From Desulfosudis oleivorans (lineage in GTDB: Bacteria; Desulfobacterota; Desulfobacteria; Desulfobacterales; SURF-7): 64,000 nt of DNA. The stretch is taken from contig DYJD01000029.1 in assembly GCA_020723325.1 (NCBI GenBank), positions 1-64,000 of the forward strand, read 5' to 3'. The notes below the pieces were generated by a model. It was given only the letters and a program-made list of their open reading frames with translations. It had not been told where the DNA came from and ran no database searches. The position numbers were made by a program, and so were the translations under genes. How positions within the stretch are numbered: the first letter of the stretch is position 1; every line of letters begins with the position of its first letter. Shown in pieces: positions 16,795-26,901 of this stretch.

Positions 16795-17985
16795 ATGATT
16801 GCCGTCCCCATACGCCGCTTTTACCAAAATCCTTCCATTCGTGAATTGATCCGTCCCCTGGGACAAATCATCTCGTTTTCCGCAGCCAGCAGCGTAGTGC
16901 TTTCGCTGTTGATCCTGCTGGTCGCCCTGGTCCTGCGGGGTACAGCCGTGAACGAGTATGCCCTCAGCCATTACCAGGTGGACATCCTGACCCTGACCCT
17001 GAAGAACCTTCCCCAGGTCCTGATTGACGGCATCACCTTGGGCTTTGTCTATGCCGCCATTGCCTTGGGCTACACCATGGTTTACGGTGTGTTGGAATTC
17101 ATCAATTTCGCCCACAGTGAAATCTTTGCCATCGGCGCCTTTGTGGGCGTTGAAGTCCTGATCGCAATGAACAATGCCGGTGTTTTTACCGGAATTTCAC
17201 TTTGGGCCGCCTATGGTTTTCTGATCATCGCCATCCTGGTGGGGATGGTCGCTGCCGGCGGCACAGCGGTCTTGATGGAAATCGTGGCCTACCGCCCCCT
17301 GCGCGGAGCGCCGCGGCTGGTGCCGCTCATCTCCGCCATCGGCGTTTCCTTTTTCTTGCAGGATCTGATCCGGCTGGTGGAAAGCCTGACCACCGGCCAG
17401 TTTCACCGCATTTTCCCCACCTTCGGCAACTTTGACAAGCGTTTGCTGATTTCGAATTTTGATATCGCCGGCACCACCCTGGAGCTGAACATCCAATTCA
17501 AGTCCATCATTGTCATCATCGCCGCGGTGGTGATGTTGATGCTCCTGAATTACATCGTAAACGCCACCAAAATCGGCACCGCCATCCGCGCCGTGGCCCA
17601 GGACCGGGCTTCGGCCAGCCTGATGGGCATCAATATCAATCTTTGTGTGGTGGTCACTTTTCTCATCGGCGGGGCCCTGGGCGGCGCGGCCGGCGTATTG
17701 TACGCCCTGAAATTCACCCGCATCGATCCCTTTGTGGGTTTTTTCCCGGGCCTGAAGGCCTTTACAGCCGCCGTGCTGGGGGGCATCGGCAATCTCACCG
17801 GCGCGTTGTTGGGCGGTCTGGTGCTGGGTTTGCTGGAAACCTTTGCCGGGTCCTACCTCTATATTTTCACCATGGGCGCGGCCGGCGCTGAATATAAAGA
17901 CATTCTGGCCTTTGCCATTCTGATCATCGTGCTCATTTTCCGTCCCTCCGGCCTGCTGGGCGAGCAAGTGGGCCAAAAGGCTTAG
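16795..17985 (+). CDS. livH: Branched-chain amino acid ABC transporter permease LivH
   Basis: A 396-residue inner-membrane permease. After an N-terminal extension with one extra hydrophobic segment (about residues 25-45), the LivH core starts: INFAHSEIFAIGAFVG, GVPLISAIGVSFFLQ-like stretch, AIRAVAQDRASASLMGININ (the EAA-type loop contacting the ATPase) and AAVLGGIGNLTGALLGG. Usual LivH has about 300 residues, so the 90-residue extension is odd; a later start is possible, yet the frame has no better ATG with a ribosome site. LivM follows 9 nt after its stop. Confidence 0.92.
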   Translation: MIAVPIRRFYQNPSIRELIRPLGQIISFSAASSVVLSLLILLVALVLRGTAVNEYALSHYQVDILTLTLKNLPQVLIDGITLGFVYAAIALGYTMVYGVLEFINFAHSEIFAIGAFVGVEVLIAMNNAGVFTGISLWAAYGFLIIAILVGMVAAGGTAVLMEIVAYRPLRGAPRLVPLISAIGVSFFLQDLIRLVESLTTGQFHRIFPTFGNFDKRLLISNFDIAGTTLELNIQFKSIIVIIAAVVMLMLLNYIVNATKIGTAIRAVAQDRASASLMGININLCVVVTFLIGGALGGAAGVLYALKFTRIDPFVGFFPGLKAFTAAVLGGIGNLTGALLGGLVLGLLETFAGSYLYIFTMGAAGAEYKDILAFAILIIVLIFRPSGLLGEQVGQKA

Positions 17986-17994
17986 GAGGATCAA

Positions 17995-19396
17995 ATGGCC
18001 GCCATCAAATCCGGCAAGGCTTCTGCCTCATCAATTGTAAACAACTTCCTGAACCAGGGCAAAAGGCCTTATTTTCTTGCATCGGTCTACCTGGCGCTGG
18101 GCACTCTCCTTGTTTATTTTAATCCCTTGAATATGGCCTCCTTCTTTTTTCTACTTTCGTCGGCTTTTGTCATTTACAAGCTGCAAATGCACGGCGGCTT
18201 CAAGCTGGCCATCACCGCCGTGGCGCTGTTGATCATCGTGCCCATCATCGGCATCCGCAACATTTTCTATCTGGAAGTTATTTTTCAGATCAGCGTTTTC
18301 GCGGCCCTGGCCTTGGGCTTGAATGTGGTGGTGGGCTTTGCCGGTCTGCTGGACCTGGGTTATGTGGCTTTTTATGCGGTGGGCGCTTATCTCTGGGCCT
18401 TTTTCGGCTCCCAGCAAATGTTTCTGCTGGCTGAAATCCCTGGGACAGCCCCCTCCGGCACGCCTTTCTTCCTGCCCGCCGATATGTTCTACCTGTTCGC
18501 CTTTCTCGGCATTGTGGTGGCGGCCCTCACCGGCATCCTGCTGGGCTTGCCGGTATTACGCCTGCGCGGCGACTATCTTGCCGTGGTGACCCTGGGGTTC
18601 GGTGAAGTCATCCGGGTGCTGGCCAACAATCTAGATAAACCCCTCAACATCACCAACGGCCCCCAGGGCATCACACCCATTCAGCGGCCCACCCTGCCGG
18701 AAGGGCTCCTCAATTCCCTGCGGGTGCTCATGGATCCCCTGGTGGGGCGGGATGTCAGCCAAGGCGAATTTTACAATTTGTTTTTTTATTTGTTGGCCCT
18801 TTTGGTCATCATTTTTGTCATCATCGTGGTGCGACGATTGGATGATTCAAAAATCGGCCGGGCCCTCACCGCCATCCGCGAGGATGAAACCGCGGCGGTC
18901 TCCATGGGCATTCCCTTGACGCGCATGAAACTCACGGCCTTTGCCGTGGGCGCCTCCTTTGCGGGTATCATGGGCGTCATGTTTGCCGCCAACCGCACCT
19001 TTGTCAGCCCCGAATCCTTTTCCTTCATGCAATCCATCGGTGTGCTGACCATGGTGATCCTGGGCGGCATCGGCAGTATCCCGGGCGTGATCCTGGGAGC
19101 GGCGGTGGTCATCATCTTAAACCTGCAGGTTCTGCAAGGGCTTTCCCTGTACCTCAGCCAATTGCGCCAAAGCGAGGCGGTCATCCCCATCATCGATTTT
19201 GCCTGGAAAAACCTCTCCACCCAGTTGGACCCGGCCAAGTATCAGCGCATGCTGTTCGGTATCATTCTGATCCTGATGATGATCTACCGCCCGGCCGGCT
19301 TGATTCCGGCAGCCCGGCGCAAGCGCGAGCTTTCCACCCGTAGCAAAGATAAAAAAAAGCCGATAACCCCTTCTTCCACGGCAGCGGAGGCGGATC

Positions 19397-19410
<14 letters not shown>
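17995..19410 (+). CDS. livM: Branched-chain amino acid ABC transporter permease LivM
   Basis: A 471-residue permease with about ten membrane segments. Family motifs: LGLNVVVGFAGLLDLGYVAFYAVGAY split over residues 100-126, LRLRGDYLAVVTLGFGEVIRV, the cytoplasmic loop ALTAIREDETAAVSMGIPL and VILGGIGSIPGVILGA. A large soluble insert (residues 255-280 to LYLSQL) and a basic tail (RRKRELSTRSKDKKKP) enlarge it beyond the usual 330-420 residues. ATG has a TTAGGAGGATC site. The gene overlaps the fused ATPase gene by 14 nt. Confidence 0.93.
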
Positions 19411-20950
<1,540 letters not shown>

Positions 20951-20984
20951 TTATGGTTGGGGCGGGTGGATATCCATCACCGTA

Positions 20985-21006
20985 GGGGCGGTTCGCGAAC
21001 CGCCCC
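20985..21006. repeat. Perfect hairpin after liv operon
   Basis: GGGGCGGTT, loop CGCG, AACCGCCCC: a perfect 9-bp GC-rich stem (the whole 22 nt is palindromic) lying between the liv operon and the convergent gene at 21021. It has no T-run, so it may act as a bidirectional mRNA end or be a REP-type repeat. Confidence 0.6.
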
Positions 21007-21020
21007 AACAGAAGATCCCA

Positions 21021-21458
21021 TCAATCCGACAGAATTCTTTCAAGGATATTGATCGTATTCGCGACATAACCTTTGCAGAAATCCGCCTTGATATTTTTCT
21101 CGACAAATTGCTTATAACCCTCGGCCGAAAACAGGTCGAGACCGATCAGCTCCGGGCAATTGATCTTGCCGTGCAAGGCTTGAAAAGCCTGCACAAAGGT
21201 TTTGACTTTTCCCATCACTTTTTGAAACCGTTCCGGGTCGCCGGGATGGGCAAAGCCGTATTTCAGTCCGATCACCAAATAAGCGCCGCTGACCGCGCCG
21301 CATTCCCCGCCCACTCCGGAACCGCCGGCCAGGCCGATGGAAATCGTGCGGGCCAGATCCGGGTCCATATTGTAATCCGGGGCAAAGGCCGCCAATACCG
21401 CCTGGGAGCAACGGTATCCGTTCATAAAATCCGCAACAGCGGTTTCTTGTTTGCTCAT
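21021..21458 (-). CDS. C_GCAxxG_C_C family redox protein
   Basis: A 145-residue protein of the C_GCAxxG_C_C family (Pfam name from its conserved cysteines), often found near metal or Se/S redox genes in anaerobes; its biochemical role is unknown. Seen: NGYRCSQAVLAAFAPDY (C-SQ/GCA box), AGGSGVGGECGAVSGAYLVIG (GxxCGAV), NCPELIG and a C-terminal ADFCKGYV. The start chosen (MSKQ) has GGAGGAG at ideal distance; five codons further upstream is another Met. It is single and convergent with the liv operon. Confidence 0.85.
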   Translation of the reverse strand: MSKQETAVADFMNGYRCSQAVLAAFAPDYNMDPDLARTISIGLAGGSGVGGECGAVSGAYLVIGLKYGFAHPGDPERFQKVMGKVKTFVQAFQALHGKINCPELIGLDLFSAEGYKQFVEKNIKADFCKGYVANTINILERILSD

Positions 21459-21604
21459 TTTTTTCTCCTCCATTTATCTTGGTATTTTAATACTACGGGT
21501 TGAGAGGCATGCCCAAGCTGGGTAATACATAACCGATCGAAATTTACGTGTCCAACGATTTAATTCGATGGTAATTATCGAAAAAATTGAACGATGAGGT
21601 CGGC

Positions 21605-21841
21605 ATGAAATAGCGCCAATTAAAAACGTTTTTCACCGTGGCCCAATTGCTGGGTTTTAACAAAGCCGCGGAAACCCTGCATTACGCCCAGTCAACCGTC
21701 TCGGCCCAGATCCGCTTACTGGAGGAGGAATTCGGCAAGCCGCTCTTCGACCGCATCGGCAAGACCGTTGTCCAGGCAATAGTAGAGCAGATAGATAAAT
21801 ATTGGGATAATCTTTTTGCAGATCCGAATGCGATTGACTAG
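21605..21841 (+). pseudogene. LysR-family regulator, broken N-terminal fragment
   Basis: From ATG 21605 the frame reads MK, then TAG, then RQLKTFFTVAQLLGFNKAAE and TLHYAQSTVSAQIRLLEEEF...PLFDRIGKTV, a perfect LysR winged helix-turn-helix. The TAG stands where family members have a tryptophan or leucine (MxWRQL), so a single TGG-to-TAG change explains it. After residue 60 the sequence leaves the family (VVQAIVEQIDKYWDNLF) and stops; the 200-residue effector domain is gone. Dead gene. Confidence 0.85.
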
Positions 21842-22003
21842 CAGAAAACCGATTCCCAGGTGGTTTTATAATTGACAGGCCGCCGGATTTCGCCTATAGT
21901 TTCGGCCTTCCAAACAAAATCCGGACCCATCCGGAGATCAGGAATGCCATGGCTCCGCAATTCGGCGCCATGATTCGTTTAAAGAATATCGGGGAGAAAA
22001 CAC

Positions 22004-23122
22004 ATGATCAAGGTAGCTTTTATCGGTTGGCGCGGTATGGTCGGGTCGGTATTGATGGACCGCATGAATGCGGAAAAGGATTTCAAGGGCTTTGAACCGC
22101 TCTTTTTCACCACCTCCCAGGTGGGGGCACCGGGCCCGGAAATCGGTCTTCCAACCCCGCCCCTCAAGGATGCCTTTGACACCGCCACCCTTAAGCAAAT
22201 GGATATCATCGTCACCTGCCAGGGCAGCGACTATACCAAGGAGGTCCACCCCAAGCTCAGGCAAGCCGGCTGGAAAGGCTATTGGATCGATGCCGCCTCG
22301 GCCCTGCGCATGGCCAAGGACAGCGTCATCGTCCTCGACCCGGTGAACCGCAACGTCATCGACCAGGCCCTCTCTGATGGTTTGAAAGACTATATCGGCG
22401 GCAACTGCACGGTCAGCCTGATGCTCATGGCCATGGGCGGTTTGTTCCAAAAAGGCCATATCCAATGGATGACCTCCATGACCTACCAGGCCGCCTCCGG
22501 CGCCGGCGCCAAGAATATGCGCGAGTTGGTGGACCAGATGGCGGTGATCGGCCGGGTCTCCAAGGATCTGCTGGACAATCCGGCCTCGGCCATTGCCGAT
22601 CTGGATCGCCGGGTGATCACCACCATGCGCCGCCAGGATTTTCCCACGGACAATTTCGGCGCGCCCCTGGCCGGCAGCGTGATTCCGTGGATCGACAGCG
22701 CCATGGAAAACGGCCAGACCCGGGAGGAGTGGAAAGGTCTTGCGGAAACCAACAAAATCCTCAATACCAAAACCCCTATTCCCATTGATGGAATCTGCGT
22801 CCGCATCGGCGCCATGCGCTGCCACAGCCAGGCCCTTACCGTCAAGCTGAACCGGGATATCCCCCTTGCGGATATCACCGACATGTTGGCCAATGCCAAC
22901 CCCTGGGTGAAAGTGGTGCCCAATACCAAGGCCGAAGTCCTTCAGGCCCTTACACCGGCAGCCGTTACCGGCACTCTGACCGTGCCCATCGGCCGCATCC
23001 GCAAGCTCAATATGGGCCCGGAATTCATGACCGCCTATACCGTGGGTGATCAACTGCTTTGGGGCGCGGCTGAACCCATCCGCCGGATGCTGAACATCAC
23101 CTTGGATTTCCTGGGGAGATAA
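22004..23122 (+). CDS. asd: Aspartate-semialdehyde dehydrogenase
   Basis: A 372-residue cytoplasmic enzyme that reduces aspartyl-4-phosphate to aspartate semialdehyde with NADPH, the branch point to lysine, threonine, methionine and diaminopimelate. Seen: NADP motif [16 protein letters not shown], the active-site Cys in [17 protein letters not shown] (residue about 133), [11 protein letters not shown], and [19 protein letters not shown] with substrate-binding Arg and catalytic His. Length and motifs fit the gamma/delta-proteobacterial type rather than the shorter Gram-positive type. A GGGGAGAAAACAC site precedes the ATG. The next gene begins 25 nt later. Confidence 0.95.
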   Translation: MIKVAFIGWRGMVGSVLMDRMNAEKDFKGFEPLFFTTSQVGAPGPEIGLPTPPLKDAFDTATLKQMDIIVTCQGSDYTKEVHPKLRQAGWKGYWIDAASALRMAKDSVIVLDPVNRNVIDQALSDGLKDYIGGNCTVSLMLMAMGGLFQKGHIQWMTSMTYQAASGAGAKNMRELVDQMAVIGRVSKDLLDNPASAIADLDRRVITTMRRQDFPTDNFGAPLAGSVIPWIDSAMENGQTREEWKGLAETNKILNTKTPIPIDGICVRIGAMRCHSQALTVKLNRDIPLADITDMLANANPWVKVVPNTKAEVLQALTPAAVTGTLTVPIGRIRKLNMGPEFMTAYTVGDQLLWGAAEPIRRMLNITLDFLGR

Positions 23123-23146
23123 GCGCTGTTCGCCGATCGGGAGGCC

Positions 23147-24277
23147 ATGGAAAGACCCATTTCAGCCGCCATCCAGGAGCACCTGGAAAATTCCATCCTC
23201 AAAGGCCTGCGGCTGGAATGGCAGGCCATTCACCAGGACCTGCCAGGGGAATACCGGAGCCGGCTGCGTCTGCCGGCCTTCCGGCTCACCAGTGGTGCGC
23301 ACCCACTGGCCTCCTGGATCTCGGCGGATCACCTCATGTCCTTTTCCAGGGCCTTTGTCCTCCAGGCGGACTGGGGTTCCCTTGTGGAAGTGCTGCGCCA
23401 TGAAGTGGCCCATCAGCTTGCCGCCACTTTCCCAGGGGCGGACCAGGAAACCTCCCATGGCCCGCTTTTCCGCCGGGCCTGCGAAATCCTCCGCGCCGAT
23501 CCCCGGGCCACCACCCGCCTGGGTCGTGACCGCCTCCTACAGGACACAAGCCCGGATGCAACGCCCCACGACCGTCTGATCCGCAAAGTCCGGCTTTTAA
23601 TGCAACTGGCCGAATCCGCCAACCCCCATGAGTCGGCCCAGGCCGCGGCCAAGGCCAATGCCCTGATCATCAAATACAATCTCGATATCCTTACTAACGA
23701 CGAGACCCGGAACTTTGTGAGCCTTTTTCTGGGGAAACCGGCCCTGCGCCACAGTGCCCACACGGTCGGCATCACCGCCCTGCTGGAAGCCCATTATTTT
23801 GTTCAGGTGGTCTGGGTGTCTGCCTATGTACTGGAAAAAGGCAAAATGGGCCGCGTACCGGAAGTTTCCGGCACCCTGCCCAATGTGCGCATTGCCGGTT
23901 ATGTTTTTGACTACCTGTTGCAGTACATCGCCTCCCAATGGAATCAATACCGGCAACACAATTCAACGGTAACAAGGGACCGATCAGGTTTTTCCCTCGG
24001 AATCGTGGACGGCTTCCGGAAAACCCTGGACAGTCGGAAAGTCAAGACCCTGCAAGACTACACAGAAACTGTTCAAGACCGGAGTCTGATCGTTCTGGAA
24101 GACGAAAGGCTCAAGACTTACATGGGCGAGCGCTACAACCGGTTGCGCGCCTTCAGGCGCGGATCACGCATTGATTCCTCGGCCTATTCCGCCGGAAAAA
24201 AAATCGGTGAAAAGCTGGTCATTTCCAAGGGGATCGACCATTCCCCTGTGAAGAGCGGAAAATTTCTGCCGCTATAA
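23147..24277 (+). CDS. SprT-like/DUF2786 protein with HExxH
   Basis: A 376-residue protein. Residues 60-130 look like a SprT-type metallopeptidase: VLRHEVAHQLAATFPG has the HExxH zinc motif, followed by SHGPLFRRACEIL with the third ligand. From about 145 the DUF2786 pattern begins (IRKVRLLMQLAESANPHESAQAAAKANALI, an anti-phage/antirestriction-associated domain of unknown role), then a conserved C-terminal part (GFSLGIVDGFRKTLDSRK). No signal peptide. It is 25 nt after asd and probably co-transcribed, but no functional link to lysine synthesis is known. Confidence 0.82.
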   Translation: MERPISAAIQEHLENSILKGLRLEWQAIHQDLPGEYRSRLRLPAFRLTSGAHPLASWISADHLMSFSRAFVLQADWGSLVEVLRHEVAHQLAATFPGADQETSHGPLFRRACEILRADPRATTRLGRDRLLQDTSPDATPHDRLIRKVRLLMQLAESANPHESAQAAAKANALIIKYNLDILTNDETRNFVSLFLGKPALRHSAHTVGITALLEAHYFVQVVWVSAYVLEKGKMGRVPEVSGTLPNVRIAGYVFDYLLQYIASQWNQYRQHNSTVTRDRSGFSLGIVDGFRKTLDSRKVKTLQDYTETVQDRSLIVLEDERLKTYMGERYNRLRAFRRGSRIDSSAYSAGKKIGEKLVISKGIDHSPVKSGKFLPL

Positions 24278-24490
24278 ATTTTACGGCTTAAGTTGAGTAA
24301 CCCATGTAGAATTCCGGTAAGTCTTTCCGTTGCATTTTCTGTCCTCACTGAATTCAATTGCATGATGCGATTGGGTTTGAGCCCAATGCAAACCCCAACT
24401 ATACAGGCCAATAGGACGCTTGTCTTGATAGTTTTCAATTCGACTGTCGCGACCAAAGGCTTCAAGCATTAGATGATTTCCCTTGATCCT
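24278..24490. other. Gap without gene
   Basis: 213 bp between the SprT-like gene and vapC. No promoter, terminator or gene was recognised; base composition shifts here from GC-rich to AT-rich, marking the edge of the accessory stretch. Confidence 0.4.
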
Positions 24491-24889
24491 TTATCTTAAT
24501 TCTTCCCAAATTCTTAGGCCATTAATGTTTTTGAAATGTACATCATATGTGATCAATTTGGAGCCGGTCTCGATTGCATGCGCTGCTATCCAAATGTCAT
24601 TTATTGGGATCATTTTCCCTTTCTTGCTGAGTTCTGCTTTTATTTCACCAAATATTTCTGAAGTTTCTATTGTTACATCTAATGTTATAACCCCATCCTT
24701 TTGAAGAAATTGTTTCAACTCACGGACATTTTCAAGATATTTTTTGCCTCCAATAAATCCAGCGAAGAGTTCTCCTGCCATTATTGTTGATACAAATATC
24801 TTTTCTGATTCAATGATATAATCAAAAACGATTTGGTCGCCATACATAAATGCAGTATAAGCATTTGTATCTAGCAGAATTTTCTTCAT
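24491..24889 (-). CDS. vapC: VapC-family PIN-domain toxin
   Basis: A 132-residue PIN-domain ribonuclease. Acidic site residues: Asp in KILLDTNAY (residue about 6), Glu in MAGELFAGF, and Asp in PINDIWIAAHAIE, with the late Asp in LITYDVHFKNI. Such toxins cut tRNA or mRNA when freed from the antitoxin. The start used is the ATG that overlaps the antitoxin stop (ATGA), giving translational coupling; an earlier Met three codons upstream is less likely. The gene is AT-rich compared with its neighbours, consistent with horizontal transfer. Confidence 0.9.
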   Translation of the reverse strand: MKKILLDTNAYTAFMYGDQIVFDYIIESEKIFVSTIMAGELFAGFIGGKKYLENVRELKQFLQKDGVITLDVTIETSEIFGEIKAELSKKGKMIPINDIWIAAHAIETGSKLITYDVHFKNINGLRIWEELR

Positions 24890-25140
24890 TTTTTCCAATC
24901 CGATTCATCGATCTTTTCAAAATCCTTGATTCTGTTCTCAAATTCGGCCTTTTCTTGTGATGTCCATTTTCCAAATAAATCGGAGAAGGCCTTTTTTTTT
25001 GCTGCTTTTTGATCTGCCAGTAATGTACTTTGAAGTATATATTTCACTGTACGGTTTTGACTTAATCCATATTCTTTTGACTTTTCTGCGATCTTTTTAT
25101 CAAGATCATTATCAATGCCGTGTATAGTTATTGATTTCAT
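24886..25140 (-). CDS. VapC-associated antitoxin
   Basis: An 84-residue antitoxin. The N-terminal part (KSITIHGIDNDLDKKIAEKS...LSQNRTVKYILQ) fits a ribbon-helix-helix DNA-binding fold, and the tail (FGKWTSQEKAEFENRIKDFE) is the acidic helix that would wrap the toxin. The start is the Met preceded by GGAGG at 10 nt; an upstream extension of 19 codons has no ribosome site. It precedes and overlaps vapC. Autoregulation by the complex is known for the family. Confidence 0.87.
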   Translation of the reverse strand: MKSITIHGIDNDLDKKIAEKSKEYGLSQNRTVKYILQSTLLADQKAAKKKAFSDLFGKWTSQEKAEFENRIKDFEKIDESDWKK

Positions 25141-25274
25141 TGAAGCCTCCAAATTGAACCATAATTTATTATCATATAGTTCATTTTTGTTGTTCAAATC
25201 AAGACAAAATCAAATATCTCCAAATAGTGCCCAATCGAATATTGATGCATTTGTATGTCGTAAAACACTTTTTT

Positions 25275-25346
25275 CCGTCATTCCCGTGCAGGCGGGAATC
25301 CAGGTTTTAGAGTAGTTCTGGACTCCCGCCTATGCGGGAGTGACGG
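25275..25346. repeat. Inverted repeat pair (GTCATTCCCG type)
   Basis: CCGTCATTCCCGTGCAGGCGG on the left and CCGCCTATGCGGGAGTGACGG on the right form two nested hairpins around GGAATCCAGG...CTGGACTCC. This is the same family as the unit at 13441-13511. Such palindromic units are common mobile intergenic repeats. Confidence 0.8.
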
Positions 25347-25503
25347 TGGTTGGGACTTTTATCGAAGTTGATAAATTACCCAACGGCAGGATCGTGGTAA
25401 GAGCAGCCGCCCGAAATGGCACGATTTCAGATATCATTGGCTACCTTTCGCAAGAAAGCAGGCACATTATGTTTGCCTATATTGATAAAAGCCATCTCCA
25501 TTA
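25347..25503 (+). pseudogene. Possible AbrB/MazE-type antitoxin remnant
   Basis: Directly after the repeat, an open stretch reads TFIEVDKLPNGRIVVRAAAR and then NGTISDIIGYLSQES before a TAA. The DGRIVVRxAxxxGxIxDxxGxL pattern is that of the tail of AbrB-type antitoxins. The DNA-binding half is missing, as if the repeat had displaced it. The match is by pattern only. Confidence 0.35.
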
Positions 25504-26006
25504 AAGGATCATTCTGAACTTTGCCCGTTTTGCGGCAAACGTCTGATTCGTTCCGTCATCCTCAACCTATCCCCATGGTTGCGCATGCAAGCGATTCGCC
25601 GATACACCATTTCACAGAGCGGTTGGCCGCATGATCTCGTCATTCGGAATATATCTGCTTGACGTAGGCGGCGAGCTGTTGCTAAATTCAGCTTTAAATT
25701 GTGGAGATTGTAAATTTTTTGGGACAGGATGCCACCGGAATCGAAAAAACTTGGAACTCGGTATCCGGAAAAAAGCATTATCACACAAAGGGACCCGCTT
25801 TAATCCTGATGGTAGTGCATTGAATTCCCATAGCGCCAATACCGAGCGGTGGCTCTGTCCAACAAAACGATGATACAGACGAACCTGGTTGCCTTGACCG
25901 GTCCACGACCTTGGCAGTCTGCAATGCAGTATTTATATGGGCTGCTTCCCGACAAACCCGGTTCGCTGCATATCTAAATGTGCTAGCTCAAAGAAAGTAG
26001 GTTCTA
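25504..26006. other. Gap without convincing gene
   Basis: About 500 bp. Short frames occur on both strands (for example 25631-25873 forward), but none shows a family pattern, a good ribosome site or a sensible composition. The sequence may be debris of accessory DNA. Confidence 0.4.
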
Positions 26007-26342
26007 TTGGAATTTGATAAAAAAGCCAAATTGTCAACAGCGCATGTATGCAACTGTTGTGGAACATGTTGCAGGAATTTCGCCTTTATTCTGCTGGCTC
26101 AAGCCGATATCAAGAAGCTTGAAAACTTCACGGGACTGACCTCGGAAGAATTTACAGAAAATATTGATAAAAACGGGGAGAAGCGTTTTATGAAATTTCA
26201 AGAGAACGGAGATTGTATCTTCCTGAAAATTATAGATGGTTCCTATTCATGCAGCATATATGAAGCGCGATCGGCGACGTGTCGAGACTATCCATCAACC
26301 GATATTCAGAGAGAGACCTGTCGTGTTTGGAGTGGCCGTTGA
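26007..26342 (+). CDS. YkgJ-family Fe/Zn-chelating cysteine-cluster protein
   Basis: A 111-residue protein of the YkgJ family, whose cysteines are thought to bind a metal. Seen: HVCNCCGTCCRNFAF (residues 13-27), ENGDCIFL, YSCSIYEARSATCRDYP, and a final ETCRVWSG. The frame lacks an early ATG; the TTG at 26007 is taken as start because the conserved cluster begins soon after, although an ATG could lie further upstream in a different arrangement. Its stop codon overlaps the start of the next gene (TTGA). Confidence 0.8.
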   Translation: MEFDKKAKLSTAHVCNCCGTCCRNFAFILLAQADIKKLENFTGLTSEEFTENIDKNGEKRFMKFQENGDCIFLKIIDGSYSCSIYEARSATCRDYPSTDIQRETCRVWSGR

Positions 26343-26527
26343 AATTCTGGCCATTGTTTCTAATCGCTGGCGGTGTGCTGATTGTGTTTGGGGGATTCAT
26401 TTATGGTGTGATGTTTGCCGGTATCCCCTACCAAGACCCGACACCACAGCAGAACCGTAGTAGATATAATTCACAAATGAATTCAAACATCTTTGATTCA
26501 TTTATTAAATTTAACCAACAACGATAA
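26339..26527 (+). CDS. Tiny inner-membrane protein coupled to YkgJ gene
   Basis: A 62-residue protein: one hydrophobic helix ([20 protein letters not shown]) followed by [12 protein letters not shown], a conserved-looking motif in small single-span proteins, and a polar tail. The likely start is TTG 26339, which overlaps the upstream TGA (TTGA) and has GGAG five nt before it, so translation is coupled to the YkgJ frame. An ATG at 26279 in the same frame is possible but would give a polar 20-residue leader. Function unknown. Confidence 0.65.
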   Translation: MKFWPLFLIAGGVLIVFGGFIYGVMFAGIPYQDPTPQQNRSRYNSQMNSNIFDSFIKFNQQR

Positions 26528-26541
26528 AGGTAGAAAACAAA

Positions 26542-26748
26542 ATGAGTAAAGGAACAGTAAAATGGTTTAACGCTGATAAAGGTTACGGTTTTATAACTCC
26601 AGATGATGGTGGTAAAGATTTGTTTGTACATCATTCGGAAATACAAAGCGGTAGTGGGTATGCCACCTTAAACGAAGGTCAAAAAGTTGAATTTGAAGTC
26701 GGAAAGGGTAAAAAAGGTCCATGCGCCACAAAAGTTAAGGCGATTTAA
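26542..26748 (+). CDS. Cold-shock-domain protein (CspA family)
   Basis: A 68-residue single-strand nucleic-acid-binding protein. RNP1 is KGYGFI, RNP2 is DLFVHHSEI; the protein covers a whole cold-shock domain (usual length 66-70). The ending CATKVKAI is like other bacterial Csps. It starts 14 nt after the small membrane gene, with an AAAGG-type site. A long inverted repeat follows 15 nt after the stop. Confidence 0.95.
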   Translation: MSKGTVKWFNADKGYGFITPDDGGKDLFVHHSEIQSGSGYATLNEGQKVEFEVGKGKKGPCATKVKAI

Positions 26749-26763
26749 AAAAGCAAAACTACA

Positions 26764-26882
26764 CATAACCAATGGCTTGAGGCAGCGCGTAGGGTGATGG
26801 CATTTCCGAATTATTATGTAATTTTAACAAAATACCATTAGCAAAGGGTGTATGACCCTGCGCGTTGCCTCAGGTTCATGTT
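26764..26882. repeat. Long imperfect inverted repeat after csp gene
   Basis: CATAACC...GAGGCAGCGCGTAGGGT on the left pairs with ACCCTGCGCGTTGCCTCAGGTTCATG on the right (two mismatches in 17 bp of inner stem, one bulge in the outer). A 50-nt AT-rich loop separates the arms. The layout (about 120 bp, bulged stem, outer AACC/GGTT boxes) recalls long VCR-like attC sites, but the core boxes do not fit the consensus well. It could equally be a terminator-like or regulatory hairpin. Confidence 0.55.
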
Positions 26883-26901
26883 GGACCGAAGGAAAGGAAA
26901 C

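Noticed and set aside
20985-21006. Classical rho-independent terminator of the liv operon.
   Set aside because: The stem is perfect but no T-run follows on either strand, so it is recorded as a hairpin only.
21605-21841. TAG in the LysR gene as pyrrolysine.
   Set aside because: The effector domain is missing too and no Pyl function fits position 3 of a LysR protein; simple decay explains it.
25631-25873. An 80-codon forward frame as a gene.
   Set aside because: No ribosome site, no family pattern, and overlapping minus-strand frames of equal length.
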